A stretch of 64,000 bases of DNA, from the NCBI RefSeq assembly GCF_000717175.1, contig NZ_JNYD01000021.1:37227-101226 (forward strand), in the 5' to 3' direction. Shown piece after piece: positions 8,779 through 17,930 of this stretch; positions within the stretch are counted from its first letter, which is position 1; each line of letters starts with the position of its first letter. The position numbers were made by a program, and so were the translations under genes. The stretch is from Pseudonocardia autotrophica (GTDB lineage Bacteria > Actinomycetota > Actinomycetes > Mycobacteriales > Pseudonocardiaceae). The notes below the pieces were generated by a model. It was given only the letters and a program-made list of their open reading frames with translations, did no database searches and had not been told where the DNA came from.

Positions 8779-9495
8779 TCAGTGGCCCGCGGCCCGACAC
8801 CCGATGTCGGCCAGCCAGGCCCGGGCCCGACCCCGCTTGCGCTCGTCCGTGAACTCGAACCATCGGCTCAGCTCGTCCTCCCGCGCACGCCGGAGCGTGT
8901 CGGCGAAGCGGCGGAAGGCGCCACGGCCGCGGATGGCGCCATCGAGCCGGTCTGCGAGGCCCTCGTCGGGCACGGTGTCGATGAACTCGACCATGTCCCG
9001 ATAGCCGTCGCGGGAATTACCGTCGACCCAACGGAAGCGTTCGGCGTCGTCGAAATCCGGGGCCTCGACGTCCGCGCCCTCCTCCTAGGCGTACTCCACC
9101 GCGGATCGGGGCCACACCTCACCGGTGTGCAGGTCGAGCGCACCGCCGGTGGTCAGCGGGTCGCCCTCGAGGATCGCGCTCAACTGTTCGAGGTCCACGG
9201 CGAGCGGTCGCAGGAGAGGAACCGGGCCGGTGCCCGCCAGCCCGTCGAGCTGATCGGCCAACTCGTCGTCGCCGATCCAGTCCCGCTCTCGCAGCGCTGC
9301 CGCGCAGTCGGCGGCGAGCTGCGCAGCACCGGGGGCCTGCTGTGCCAGCGCGATCGCCACACCGTCCCCGATGAGCTGCCACAGCGGGAGCGGTGCGGAC
9401 TCCGCGCGGAGGAGCTCGACGACGGCAGCTCCGTCCCCGCGGTAGACGGCGCCTCTGAGCTGCCGTGTCCACTCCCGCCGTTCCAGCCGTCTCAC
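8779..9495 (-). pseudogene. UPF0158-like gene interrupted by an in-frame amber codon
   Basis: One continuous reading frame of 239 codons is split by a TAG at 9085-9087. The first part (GTG start at 9495, overlapping the stop of the preceding gene as GTGA) ends LHTGEVWPRSAVEYA. After the TAG the same frame continues EEGADVEAPDFDDAERFRW and on through DMVEFIDTVPDEGLADRL to the conserved GRGAFRRFADTL and WFEFTDERKRGRARAWL. Those last segments are the hallmark of the UPF0158 family, and the family has no break here. A single base change (for example AAG to TAG) explains it. The protein is either lost, split in two, or made by readthrough. Function of the family is unknown. Confidence 0.75.
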
Positions 9496-10598
9496 CACGC
9501 CGCCCGGTGCGTCCACAGATCCGCCAGCCCGGTCGCCCGCGGCAACAGGGTCCGTGCCGACGGGCCCGCCTCCCAGGTCTTCCAGTCCCCAGCGACGAGG
9601 TCGAGGGCCCGCAGTTCGGCGTCCATCCCGCCGAGCAGCGTGTCGAAGTCGGCGGTGACCAACGGACGCCCCTCGACGGCCCACCCGTCGCCCATCATCG
9701 GCTCGATCCGGCGGACCAGCTCGGCCCTCGGGAGCGGACCGGACGCCGCAAGGATCGCGACGGCAACGACGCCGAGCCTGCCGCGGAATCCGTCCGGATC
9801 GAACCACGTCCGCAACCGACGGACGATCTCCCGATCGTCACCGGCAGCGCGGGTCGGGCTCAGCACGCCGCGCGCCAACCGGGCCAGCCCGACTCCGCGC
9901 AGGATGTCGTGCAGGACGGGGAGCGGGAACAGGTCCTCCTCGACGGACGCGGGTCGGTCCAGGGGGTACCACTCGCGGCGGTGCTCCTGCACCGCCCGCA
10001 CGACCGAGCGCGGCAGGCGCCCGCCAGGTGTGAGCCGGACCCCACCCTCCAGCAGGTCGAGCAGCAACCGGACGCTCTCCGGGACCGCACCGACCGTCTG
10101 TCGCAGCAGCAGGCTCGTCGCCTCGAGGTCGAACGTCGGCAGCTCACCCGCCCACCTCCGGAGCTCGCCGTACTCCTCGTGGTGGGGGTCGGCGAGGACC
10201 TTCCGCAGGTGCTCGTAGCCCGGCGGGCCGCCGCAGTCCTCCGGCGGGCAGGGCCCGGTTCCCTCCACACATCCGGGGGACTCCCCACCACGTCCGAGGA
10301 CCTCGACGTCGTGCTCCCAGCCGTCGCCGAAGTCGTAGAGGTACTCGAACCGAGGGGGCAGATCCCGCAGCCGGGTCGCCGCCTCGTCCTGCACCGCGAG
10401 GTCGTCCCAGTCCGGGTCCGGGAGCCCGTAGCGCACCCCGTCGGCCGTGAACTGGTGCAGATGGCTGTCCGTCCAGCCGAGCGCCGCCTGGAGCAGCTCG
10501 TGCAGTTCCGCGAGCGACACCACCGCGGGGACGTCGATCACGCGGACGACGGCCGGTTCGACGTCGCGCATGCTGATCCGCAGCCGGGTGGTCCGCAT
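9492..10598 (-). CDS. Plasmid pRiA4b ORF-3-like protein
   Basis: A 368-residue protein whose N-terminal half is the pRiA4b ORF-3-like domain: RLRISMRDVEPAVVRVIDVP, LHELLQAALGWTDSHLHQF, and YLYDFGDGWEHDVEV with the acidic D-F-G-D-G-W-x-H core, then the Cys pair in GPCPPEDCGGPPGYE. The C-terminal half is helical and not recognised. The start at 10598 is chosen because the domain begins immediately; the frame extends further upstream only through arginine-rich nonsense. It overlaps the following UPF0158-like gene (GTGA), so the two are cotranslated. The domain is common on plasmids and mobile elements and has no firm function. Confidence 0.85.
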   Translation of the reverse strand: MRTTRLRISMRDVEPAVVRVIDVPAVVSLAELHELLQAALGWTDSHLHQFTADGVRYGLPDPDWDDLAVQDEAATRLRDLPPRFEYLYDFGDGWEHDVEVLGRGGESPGCVEGTGPCPPEDCGGPPGYEHLRKVLADPHHEEYGELRRWAGELPTFDLEATSLLLRQTVGAVPESVRLLLDLLEGGVRLTPGGRLPRSVVRAVQEHRREWYPLDRPASVEEDLFPLPVLHDILRGVGLARLARGVLSPTRAAGDDREIVRRLRTWFDPDGFRGRLGVVAVAILAASGPLPRAELVRRIEPMMGDGWAVEGRPLVTADFDTLLGGMDAELRALDLVAGDWKTWEAGPSARTLLPRATGLADLWTHRAAW

Positions 10599-10692
10599 GA
10601 GCGGACCGTACCGCCGTCGCGTCGCTGCCGAGCTCCCTCGGCGCCCGTCGGCCGTGAGGCGACTCCCGGGACGGGGCCACCCACGGCGAGCG

Positions 10693-11829
10693 TCAGGAGA
10701 AGCGGGCCGGGTCGAGGAACGCCGCGTCGAGCACCTGGTTCTCGTCCGCGACGATGCGCGCCACCACATCACCGACGCCGGACGCGTGCTTGAACCCGTG
10801 TCCCGAGCAGCCGCCCGCGACCACCACCCGCTCCCGTCCGGGCAGCCTGCCGACGACGAACTGCCCGTCGGCCGACATGGTGATCATGCACGGTCGTGCC
10901 TTCGCCGGCGTCGGGTCCAGGCCCGGAAGGGTGCGCTTCAGCACGGTGCCGAGCCGGGCCCAGTCCGTCGCCGCGTCGACGCTCCGGTCGATCGTGTCCG
11001 GGTGCACGGCGGGCTGCTGGTCCGGGTCGGGGGACAGGCCGACCTTCGCCGGCTCGCCGAGAGCGGCGCCGTGACCCCAGATCGTGCGCTCGTCGTCGTA
11101 GTGCCGGATGAACACCGGGAACGCCTTCAGGTCGAAGGCGGCCGGGTCGTAGCCCGGCCGCGTCCCGAACCAGGTCAGTGGGACGCGCCGGACAGTCGTG
11201 GCGACCTGCGGCACCAGGTCCGACAGCCACGGTCCCGCCGTCACGACGACCTGCTCGGCGTGGACGGTGCCGAGCGCCGTCGCGACCCCGCCGTCCGTGA
11301 GACCGGTGACCCGGACACCCTCCAGCACCGTGGCGCCGAGTGCCCGCGCCGCGTCGAGGGCCGCTCCGATCGCGGCCTCGGGCCTCAGTACGCCGGCGCC
11401 GGGGTCCCACACGCCCTCGTAGTGGTCAGGCAGCCCGGCGTGCTGCGGAAATCGGTCGCGCAGCTGCTCGACCGTGAGGTCCTCGATGTCGAGGTGGTGC
11501 GCGGCGGCGGCCCGCCGGGTGCCGCCGACCGCGCGCCCGGACGGCGGCCCGGCCATCAGCCCGCCGGTCTGGTCGAGCAGGGGGGTGCAGGCGGTGTCCT
11601 CCAGCTCCCGCCACAACGCGAGCGACCGCTGTGCGAGCGGGACCAGACCGGGGTGCTCCAGGCAGGCCACGCGGAACAGTCGGGTGACACCGTGGCTGGA
11701 GCCCAGCGCGTGACCGAGCGGGAACTGCTCGATCCCGGCGACCCGCAGGCCCCGGCGGGCGAGCGCCCACAGGGCCTGCGAGCCGAACGCGCCGAGCCCG
11801 ACCACCACGGCGTCGTAGCGGGTGCTCAC
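10693..11829 (-). CDS. FAD-dependent amine oxidase of the monomeric sarcosine oxidase type
   Basis: A 378-residue flavoenzyme. The dinucleotide-binding motif VVVGLGAFGSQALWALARRG is at residues 8-27, followed by the family motif LGSSHGVTRLFRVA. Near the C-terminus the cysteine in ARPCMITMSADG matches the residue that covalently holds FAD in monomeric sarcosine oxidase, and GGCSGHGFKHASGVG is the conserved glycine-rich tail. The family oxidises N-methyl amino acids, typically sarcosine to glycine, formaldehyde and H2O2. It is the last gene of the operon hyuA-hyuB-MFS-oxidase (start GTG overlapping the transporter stop). In that setting it would oxidise the N-methylated amino acid released from a hydantoin, but a related substrate is possible. 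Confidence 0.87.
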   Translation of the reverse strand: MSTRYDAVVVGLGAFGSQALWALARRGLRVAGIEQFPLGHALGSSHGVTRLFRVACLEHPGLVPLAQRSLALWRELEDTACTPLLDQTGGLMAGPPSGRAVGGTRRAAAAHHLDIEDLTVEQLRDRFPQHAGLPDHYEGVWDPGAGVLRPEAAIGAALDAARALGATVLEGVRVTGLTDGGVATALGTVHAEQVVVTAGPWLSDLVPQVATTVRRVPLTWFGTRPGYDPAAFDLKAFPVFIRHYDDERTIWGHGAALGEPAKVGLSPDPDQQPAVHPDTIDRSVDAATDWARLGTVLKRTLPGLDPTPAKARPCMITMSADGQFVVGRLPGRERVVVAGGCSGHGFKHASGVGDVVARIVADENQVLDAAFLDPARFS

Positions 11830-13103
11830 GCCACGAGCTCCTTGCCCTTCGTCTCCGGCATCAGCCACAGCATGACGGTGGCCAGCACGGCGAGGCCGCA
11901 GCCGACGACGAGGATCGAGTTGCCCAGGCCGAATCCGGCGGCCATGAAGCCGATGACCATCGGGCCGAATGCGGCCACACCGCGGCCGACGTTGTAGGAG
12001 AAGCCCAGCCCCGATCCGCGCACGGACGTCGGGAACTGCTCGGACAGGATCGCTCCCAGTCCGCCGGCGCACGACGACACGCACATGCCGACGAGGAACA
12101 CCAGCACCAGCCCGAGGACCACCGACGACACCGGTGTGAGGATGAACAGCAGCATGCTCGCGACCGCCAGGGTGTAGGCGACGGTCTGGGTGGGCCTGCG
12201 GCCGAACCGGTCATGGAAGAACCCGCTGCTCACGTACCCGACGAAGCCGCCGACGATCTGGACGAGGAGGTACGCGGTCGTCCCCGAGACCTGCAGCCCG
12301 CGTTCCGTGGACAGGTACAGCGGCAGGAAGCTCACCACGGCGTAGTAGTTGCCGTGCCCGCCGACCATGAACAGGGTGGCGACGATCGTCCGCGAGCGCA
12401 GCCCCGGCCGGAAGATCTCGCGGATGCCCGCGAGCGGGTTGGCCTTCTCCTTCGCGCCGGCGGGGAGCCGGTCGACGCGGTCGGAGACGTTCCGCCGGAT
12501 CCACAGCACGAACAGCGCGGGGACGAGGCCGACGCAGAACAGGACGCGCCAGGCGATCTCAGGCGGCAGCAGCGAGAAGATCGCGAAGTAGGACAGGGTC
12601 GACGCCGCCCAGCCGATCGAGTAGGCGCTCTGCATGAACGCCATCACGCGGCCACGGCGCTCGGGCTTCGCGTACTCCGCGAGCAGTGCGACGCCGACGG
12701 GCCACTCGGCGCCGAAGAAGAGGCCCTCGAGCACCCGCCAGACGATCAGCTGCTCGACGTTCTGCGCCGTGGCCGACAGCGCGGTGAAAACGCTGAAACC
12801 GATGATCACCCAGATCAGCACGCGGGCACGGCCGAACCGGTCGGCGAGCGCGCCGCCCAGCAGTCCACCGACCGCCGAGGCGACGAGGCTGATCGTCGAG
12901 ATCGTGCCGCCCGTCGCCACGTTCGCCCCGAGCGTCGCGAGGATCGCGCCGAGGGCGAGCGGGAACATGGTGTGGTCGAACCCGTCCAGGCCCCAGCCCA
13001 GCGCCGACGCCGTGACCGCACGGCGGTAGCGCGTCCGGTACTCCGCCGGCTCCTGCGTCGCGTCCGCGGCCGGAGCGGCGGGAGGGATCTCGGGTGCGCT
13101 CAT
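11826..13103 (-). CDS. MFS transporter in the hydantoinase operon
   Basis: A 425-residue major facilitator with about 12 hydrophobic segments. It starts MSAPEIPPAAPAADATQ, enters the membrane near residue 25 (ASALGWGLDGFDHTMF, the D-G-F-D motif of the acid/H+ symporter group), has the loop GGALADRFGRARV near residue 90 and a second cytoplasmic motif HDRFGRRPT. It is probably a proton symporter for an organic acid or ring compound. The start overlaps the hyuB stop (ATGA) and its own stop overlaps the oxidase start (GTGA), so uptake, ring opening and oxidation are translated together. Confidence 0.88.
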   Translation of the reverse strand: MSAPEIPPAAPAADATQEPAEYRTRYRRAVTASALGWGLDGFDHTMFPLALGAILATLGANVATGGTISTISLVASAVGGLLGGALADRFGRARVLIWVIIGFSVFTALSATAQNVEQLIVWRVLEGLFFGAEWPVGVALLAEYAKPERRGRVMAFMQSAYSIGWAASTLSYFAIFSLLPPEIAWRVLFCVGLVPALFVLWIRRNVSDRVDRLPAGAKEKANPLAGIREIFRPGLRSRTIVATLFMVGGHGNYYAVVSFLPLYLSTERGLQVSGTTAYLLVQIVGGFVGYVSSGFFHDRFGRRPTQTVAYTLAVASMLLFILTPVSSVVLGLVLVFLVGMCVSSCAGGLGAILSEQFPTSVRGSGLGFSYNVGRGVAAFGPMVIGFMAAGFGLGNSILVVGCGLAVLATVMLWLMPETKGKELVA

Positions 13104-14737
13104 GCCAGTGCTCCTTCGGGTGCCGGGGTGGAGGACGGCAGGCGGCCGTCGCGCTCGTCGGCGGCCACGGCGCCGGGGGCCCGCTCGGCGGCCGGACCGT
13201 AGCCCCCGGCGCCCGCGGTGTGCACGTCGATCGCCTCGCCCGCGTGCAACGTCACGGCGCTGGACGACCGGCCGGTGTCGCGGCCCGCGGCGTCGAGCAC
13301 GTCGATGTGCGTGGACGCACCCGGCTCCCCGCCGAACAGGCCCCACGGGCGGGACAGCAGCCGGCTGGTCGAGACCTCGGCGCGACAGTCGTCGTGCTCG
13401 ATGCGCAGGGTGCGGCGGATGCCCATGCCGCCGCGGGAGCGCCCGGCGCCGCCCGAGCCGTCGATCAGCTCGTAGCGCTCCACCGTCAGCGGGTACTCGG
13501 ACTCCAGGCACTCGATGGGCAGGTTCGACGTGTTGGTCATGTGCACCTGCACGCCGTCGAGGCCGTCGTGGTGCGCGCCGGCGCCCATGCCGCCGCCGAT
13601 CGTCTCCAGGTAGACGTAGAACTCGCCGGTGCGCGGGTCGGTCCCGGAGAACGTGCACGCCGTGACAGCCCCGTTGCCCGCGGCGATCACGCGGTCCGGC
13701 ACGGCCTGGGCGAGGGCGCCGTGGACGAGGTCGACCACGCGCTGGCAGGCGAGGATCCGGTTGTTCACTGCGGCGGGCGGCGTGCAGTTCAGCAGCGACC
13801 CCCGGGGCGCGCGCACGGTCAGTGGCCGGAACATCCCGTCGTTGGCCGGGACGTCCGGACCCACCACCGTCTTGACCGCGTAGAACACGGTGACCTGCAG
13901 CGCCGTGAACACCATGTTCAGGCTGTTGGGCTGTTGCGGCGGCGCGTCGAAGTCCAGCACCATCTCGTCGCCGCGGACCTCGAGCCGCACGCCCAGCTCG
14001 AGCTCGCCCTCGTGCTCGTCGGAGTCGAAGAGGTCGCGGAACGAGTACACGCCGTCCGGGATCTCCGCGATGCCGGCGCGGATCATGCGCTCGGTGTAGT
14101 CCATCAGCTCGGCGCCGGCGGCAGCGATCGTGTCCGCGCCGTAGCGGGCGCACAGCTCCCGCACCCGCCGCACCCCGAGCCGGTTGGCGGCCAGCTGGGC
14201 GCGGAAGTCGGCCACCCGCTCCCGCGGCACCTGGCAGTTGAGCAGTATGAGGTCGAGGACGTCCCGCTCGATCTCCCAGTTCCGCGCGAAGCGCACGGCG
14301 GGGATGCGGATGCCCTCCTGGAAGATGTGCGCGTGGGTGCGGTCGACGAAGTCGGCGTGGTGCGCGAGGTTCGTCACCCACGCCACCAGCTCGCCGTCGA
14401 CGAAGACCGGCGTCGCCAGCACGATGTCGGGCAGGTGCGTGCCACCGCCCGTGTGCGGGTCGTTGCCGACGAACGTGTCGCCGTCGTGGATGTCCTCCGG
14501 GCCGTACCGCTCGGTGATCGCCGCGACGATCCCCATCAGTGAGCCCAGGTGCAGCGGGATGTGCTCGGCCTGCGCCAGCGCCCGGCCCTGCGCGTCGAAG
14601 ACGCAGGTGGTGCAGTCGCGGCGTTCCTTGATGTTGGGGGAGTACGAGGCCTTGACCAGCATCTCGCCCATCTCCTCGGAGATGGAGGCGAGCGCCGATC
14701 CGATGACCTCGACCTGGACCGGGTCGAGCGTGCTCAC
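13100..14737 (-). CDS. hyuB: Hydantoinase B / N-methylhydantoinase beta subunit
   Basis: A 545-residue HyuB/OplahB-family subunit. It begins STLDPVQVEVIGSALASISEEMG, a typical start, and contains CTTCVFDAQGRALAQAEHIPLHLG, then FVGNDPHTGGGTHLPDIVL, and a conserved glycine-rich end (GSGGAGRSRGGMGIRRTL). With HyuA it forms an ATP-dependent amidohydrolase that opens hydantoins, N-methylhydantoin or 5-oxoproline rings. The GTG start overlaps the hyuA stop, so the two subunits are made in equal amounts. Substrate cannot be fixed by sequence, but the sarcosine-oxidase-like gene in the operon favours an N-methylated ring. Confidence 0.9.
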   Translation of the reverse strand: MSTLDPVQVEVIGSALASISEEMGEMLVKASYSPNIKERRDCTTCVFDAQGRALAQAEHIPLHLGSLMGIVAAITERYGPEDIHDGDTFVGNDPHTGGGTHLPDIVLATPVFVDGELVAWVTNLAHHADFVDRTHAHIFQEGIRIPAVRFARNWEIERDVLDLILLNCQVPRERVADFRAQLAANRLGVRRVRELCARYGADTIAAAGAELMDYTERMIRAGIAEIPDGVYSFRDLFDSDEHEGELELGVRLEVRGDEMVLDFDAPPQQPNSLNMVFTALQVTVFYAVKTVVGPDVPANDGMFRPLTVRAPRGSLLNCTPPAAVNNRILACQRVVDLVHGALAQAVPDRVIAAGNGAVTACTFSGTDPRTGEFYVYLETIGGGMGAGAHHDGLDGVQVHMTNTSNLPIECLESEYPLTVERYELIDGSGGAGRSRGGMGIRRTLRIEHDDCRAEVSTSRLLSRPWGLFGGEPGASTHIDVLDAAGRDTGRSSSAVTLHAGEAIDVHTAGAGGYGPAAERAPGAVAADERDGRLPSSTPAPEGALA

Positions 14738-16818
14738 TTGTGGCTCCCGAGGGTCGTGAGGATGGATCCGGTGGGGTCGACGTGTGCGTGCTCGCCGGGC
14801 AACACCAGCGTCGTGGTGTCGAACTGCTCGACCAGGGCCGGCCCGGCGATCTCGTTGCCCGCGCGCAGGCGGTCGCGGTCGTACACGGGCGCGTCCACGT
14901 AGTCGCCGCGCTCAGGCAGGAAGAGCCTGCGGACGCCGGCGAGCGCGCCCGACGGATCGGCCCCCACCGGCTCGGACCGGGCGAACTCCAGCTGCGGCGT
15001 CGCTCCGGTGGCCTCGACGCGGAACGTGACGGCCTCCACCGGCTCGTCGGCGGTGGCGTAGCCGTAGCGCTTGGCGTGCAGGTCGTCGAACGCGGTACGG
15101 GCGGCCTTGAGCGCGACCTCGTCCATCGGTCCGACCGGCACCTCGACGGGCAGCTCGTAGTTCTGGCCGACGTACCGCATGTCGATCACGGTCCGGAGCG
15201 CGCGGTCCGCGTCGGCGACGCCCTCGGCCGCGAACCAGGCCTCCGCGCGGGCGCGCAGGTCGGCGAACACGGCATCGAACTCGCTCGCGGCCTCGGGCAC
15301 CGCGCGGGTGATGCGGGTGCGGGAGTAGTCGCTGCGCAGGTCTGTCATCAGCATGCCCAGCGCGGACAGCGCGCCCGGACGCTGCGGCAGGAGGGTGGAG
15401 CGCATGCCCAGCTCGGCGGCCAACCGCGCGGAGTGCAGCGGACCGGCACCGCCGAACGACACCAACGTGTAGTCGCGGGGGTCGTAGCCGCGCTGTACGG
15501 AGATCACGCGAATCGCGCGGGCCATATTGGCCGTGACCACGCTGATGATCCCCTGCGCAGCCGCGGTCCGGCTCATGCCCAGCCGCGCGGCGAGCCGGTC
15601 GACGGCCCGGAAGGACAGGTCGGCGTCGATCGGCATCCGCCCCGCCAGCAGGTGGGTCTGGTTGAGCACGCCCAGCACGACGTTGGCGTCGGTCACCGTC
15701 GGCTCGTGGTTGCCGCGCCCGTAGCAGGCCGGGCCGGGGTCGGCGCCCGCGCTCTGCGGCCCGACCTTGAGGTGCCCGCCCGCGTCGATCCACGCGATGG
15801 AGCCGCCACCCGCGCCCACCGTGTGGATGTCGACCATCGGCGCCTGGATCGGGCGGCCGTCCATCTCCATGCCCGGGGCGGTGCTCGGTGTTCCGTCGTT
15901 GACCAGCGAGACGTCCGAGCTGGTGCCGCCCATGTCGAACGTGATCAGGTCGGCGATCCCGCTCTGCGCAGCCACCTTCGCCGCGCCGACCACGCCGGTG
16001 CTCGGCCCGGACAGCACGGTGCGCACCGGCAGCGCCTCGGCGGCCGGGAACGACATCATGCCGCCGTTGCTCTGGGTCACCTGTGGCGTGCAGGGCAGGC
16101 CCAGCTCCGCCAGCGCCAGGCGCAGCTTCGACAGGTACCGCTGCATCACCGGGCCGATGAACGAGTTGGTGGTGACGGTGGAGAGCCGCTCGTACTCGCG
16201 GAACTCCGGCAGCACCTCGCTGGAGATCGACACGAACGCGTCCGGCATCTCCTCCGCCAGCACGTCCTTGATCAGCTGCTCGTGCCCGGGAGCGAGGTAG
16301 CTGTAGAGCAGGCAGACCGCGACGGCCTCGACGCCCTCGTCCCGCAGCGCGCGCACCTGCCGGCGCACCTGCTCGACGTCCAGCGGGACCGCAACCGTGC
16401 CGTCGTAACGCATCCGCTCGGTGACCTCCTTGCGCAGGTGCCGCGGGGCGAGCAGCTCGCCCTTCTGCGCCGCGAGGTCGTAGAGCTTCGGGCGGCGCTG
16501 GCGGCCCAGCTCCAGCAGGTCACGGAAGCCTTCCGTGGTCAGGACGCCGGTGCGCGCGCCCTTGCCCTGCAGGAGGGCGTTCGTCGCGACGGTCGTCCCG
16601 TGGGCGAAGTAGCCGATCCGCTCGACGCCCGCCTCCGGCTCGCCGGACAGGGCCGCACCCTCGCGCTCGATGATGTCCCGGACGCCGGCCAGCACCGCCT
16701 CGCCCGGGTCGTGCGGCGTGCTCGCGACCTTCGTGATCGCGAACACCCGTCGCTCCTCGTCGAACAGGCACACGTCGGTGAACGTGCCCCCGGTGTCGAC
16801 GCCCAGCCGCCAGCCCAT
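14734..16818 (-). CDS. hyuA: Hydantoinase A / N-methylhydantoinase alpha subunit
   Basis: A 694-residue HyuA-family ATPase with an acetate/sugar kinase-hsp70 fold. It starts MGWRLGVDTGGTFTDVCLF, the phosphate-1 motif, and continues with HGTTVATNALLQGKGARTG, and LITFDMGGTSSDVSLV near the middle. The start at 16818 has GAGGGAG 6-7 nt upstream, better than the longer frame from 16908. It hydrolyses ATP to drive ring opening with HyuB. It is first in a four-gene operon whose promoter lies opposite a LysR gene. A 5-oxoprolinase role is possible, but the neighbours fit N-methylhydantoin better. Confidence 0.9.
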   Translation of the reverse strand: MGWRLGVDTGGTFTDVCLFDEERRVFAITKVASTPHDPGEAVLAGVRDIIEREGAALSGEPEAGVERIGYFAHGTTVATNALLQGKGARTGVLTTEGFRDLLELGRQRRPKLYDLAAQKGELLAPRHLRKEVTERMRYDGTVAVPLDVEQVRRQVRALRDEGVEAVAVCLLYSYLAPGHEQLIKDVLAEEMPDAFVSISSEVLPEFREYERLSTVTTNSFIGPVMQRYLSKLRLALAELGLPCTPQVTQSNGGMMSFPAAEALPVRTVLSGPSTGVVGAAKVAAQSGIADLITFDMGGTSSDVSLVNDGTPSTAPGMEMDGRPIQAPMVDIHTVGAGGGSIAWIDAGGHLKVGPQSAGADPGPACYGRGNHEPTVTDANVVLGVLNQTHLLAGRMPIDADLSFRAVDRLAARLGMSRTAAAQGIISVVTANMARAIRVISVQRGYDPRDYTLVSFGGAGPLHSARLAAELGMRSTLLPQRPGALSALGMLMTDLRSDYSRTRITRAVPEAASEFDAVFADLRARAEAWFAAEGVADADRALRTVIDMRYVGQNYELPVEVPVGPMDEVALKAARTAFDDLHAKRYGYATADEPVEAVTFRVEATGATPQLEFARSEPVGADPSGALAGVRRLFLPERGDYVDAPVYDRDRLRAGNEIAGPALVEQFDTTTLVLPGEHAHVDPTGSILTTLGSHK

Positions 16819-16909
16819 CGCTTGCTCCCTCGCGGTTCGCCTGCTGTCGACCGTGAGTTCAGCAACGGCACCACCATCGGGTCCAATACTGATGCTGTGC
16901 ATGATCACA

Positions 16910-16927
16910 TGAACTGCTTATAGTTCA
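16910..16927 (+). promoter_or_regulatory. LysR-type inverted repeat in the hyuA/LysR divergent promoter
   Basis: A perfect inverted repeat TGAACT-N6-AGTTCA ends 3 nt before the LysR start codon. Its position and the T-x(n)-A arrangement fit a LysR-family regulatory box that would autoregulate the LysR gene and may control the divergent hydantoinase operon. A second TGATCA-centred palindrome lies at 16902-16907. Confidence 0.55.
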
Positions 16928-16930
16928 CAG

Positions 16931-17830
16931 ATGGAAACACGGCGGCTCGAGTACTTCCGGGCCGTCGCGGAGGACGGCAACTTCAGCCGCGCCGCGGCGC
17001 GGCTGAACATGACGCAGCCGGCGCTCTCCCAGCAGATCCAGCGCCTGGAGCAGGAGATCGGTGCCGACCTGTTCGACCGGACCTCACGACCGGTGGTGCT
17101 CACGGACGTCGGAGAACGGCTGCTGGTCCACTCCGCGGAGCTGCTCGACCACGTCCGTTCCATCGAGCGGCTGCGCACGGCGGCCGGGCGTGGCGAAACA
17201 GGGACGTTACGGATCGGCGTGATCCCGGCCATGCTCTTCGGCGGGCTCCCCGCCCGACTCCGGGCGTTCCGGCGTCGCTACCCGGACGTGCACGTCTCGC
17301 TCCACCGCACGGACACGGCCCCGTTGCTGGACATGCTGGAGGCGGGCCGCCTCGACGTCGGGTTTGTGCACGCCAGACCAGAGCCGCCGGTGCTGCGGTT
17401 CAGCGCGCTCGCACGCAGTCCGCTCGCCGTCGCCCTGCCCGCCGACCATCCGCTCGCCTCCGCCACCGAGCTGCGGCTCGCCGACCTGCGGGCCGAGCCC
17501 CTCGTGCTCTTCCCCCGGCAGTCAGCCCCCGAGAACGTCGACACGGTGCTGTCGGCGTGCATGGCCGAGGGCTTCTCGCCCCGGGTTGTCACCACCAGCG
17601 GCGGCTACGCGGACCAGGCCGGGTACGTCGCCGCGGGACTCGGATGGGCGCTGCTGCCCGCCGATGTCGACGGCGTGCACGCCGAGGACGTGGTGCGCGT
17701 GCCGCTGACCCCGGGCATCGCGTTCACCGAGCGGGTGGTGTGGCGCTCGCCGAGGCCGCACAGTCGGGTACGGGCACTGCTGGCGCACCTGGAGGAGGCG
17801 TACTCCGGACTCGACGACGGACGTGCGTAA
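16931..17830 (+). CDS. LysR-family transcriptional regulator of the hydantoinase operon
   Basis: A 299-residue LysR protein. Residues 1-60 are the winged helix-turn-helix with the signature EDGNFSRAAARLNMTQPALS and IQRLEQEIGADLFDR; the rest is the periplasmic-binding-like inducer domain. Length and layout are canonical. It is divergent from hyuA with about 110 bp between starts and an inverted repeat immediately upstream of its own start, so it very likely controls that operon and itself. The inducer would be the ring substrate or an intermediate. Confidence 0.9.
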   Translation: METRRLEYFRAVAEDGNFSRAAARLNMTQPALSQQIQRLEQEIGADLFDRTSRPVVLTDVGERLLVHSAELLDHVRSIERLRTAAGRGETGTLRIGVIPAMLFGGLPARLRAFRRRYPDVHVSLHRTDTAPLLDMLEAGRLDVGFVHARPEPPVLRFSALARSPLAVALPADHPLASATELRLADLRAEPLVLFPRQSAPENVDTVLSACMAEGFSPRVVTTSGGYADQAGYVAAGLGWALLPADVDGVHAEDVVRVPLTPGIAFTERVVWRSPRPHSRVRALLAHLEEAYSGLDDGRA

Positions 17831-17930
17831 CGGTCCGTGCCGAGTGCGCGAGTTCGGTGCGTTGAGCCTCTCACCACCGACCGGAGGTGTCGACCGTGAT
17901 CCGCATGGGACGCGCCGCCCGGGGACGACG

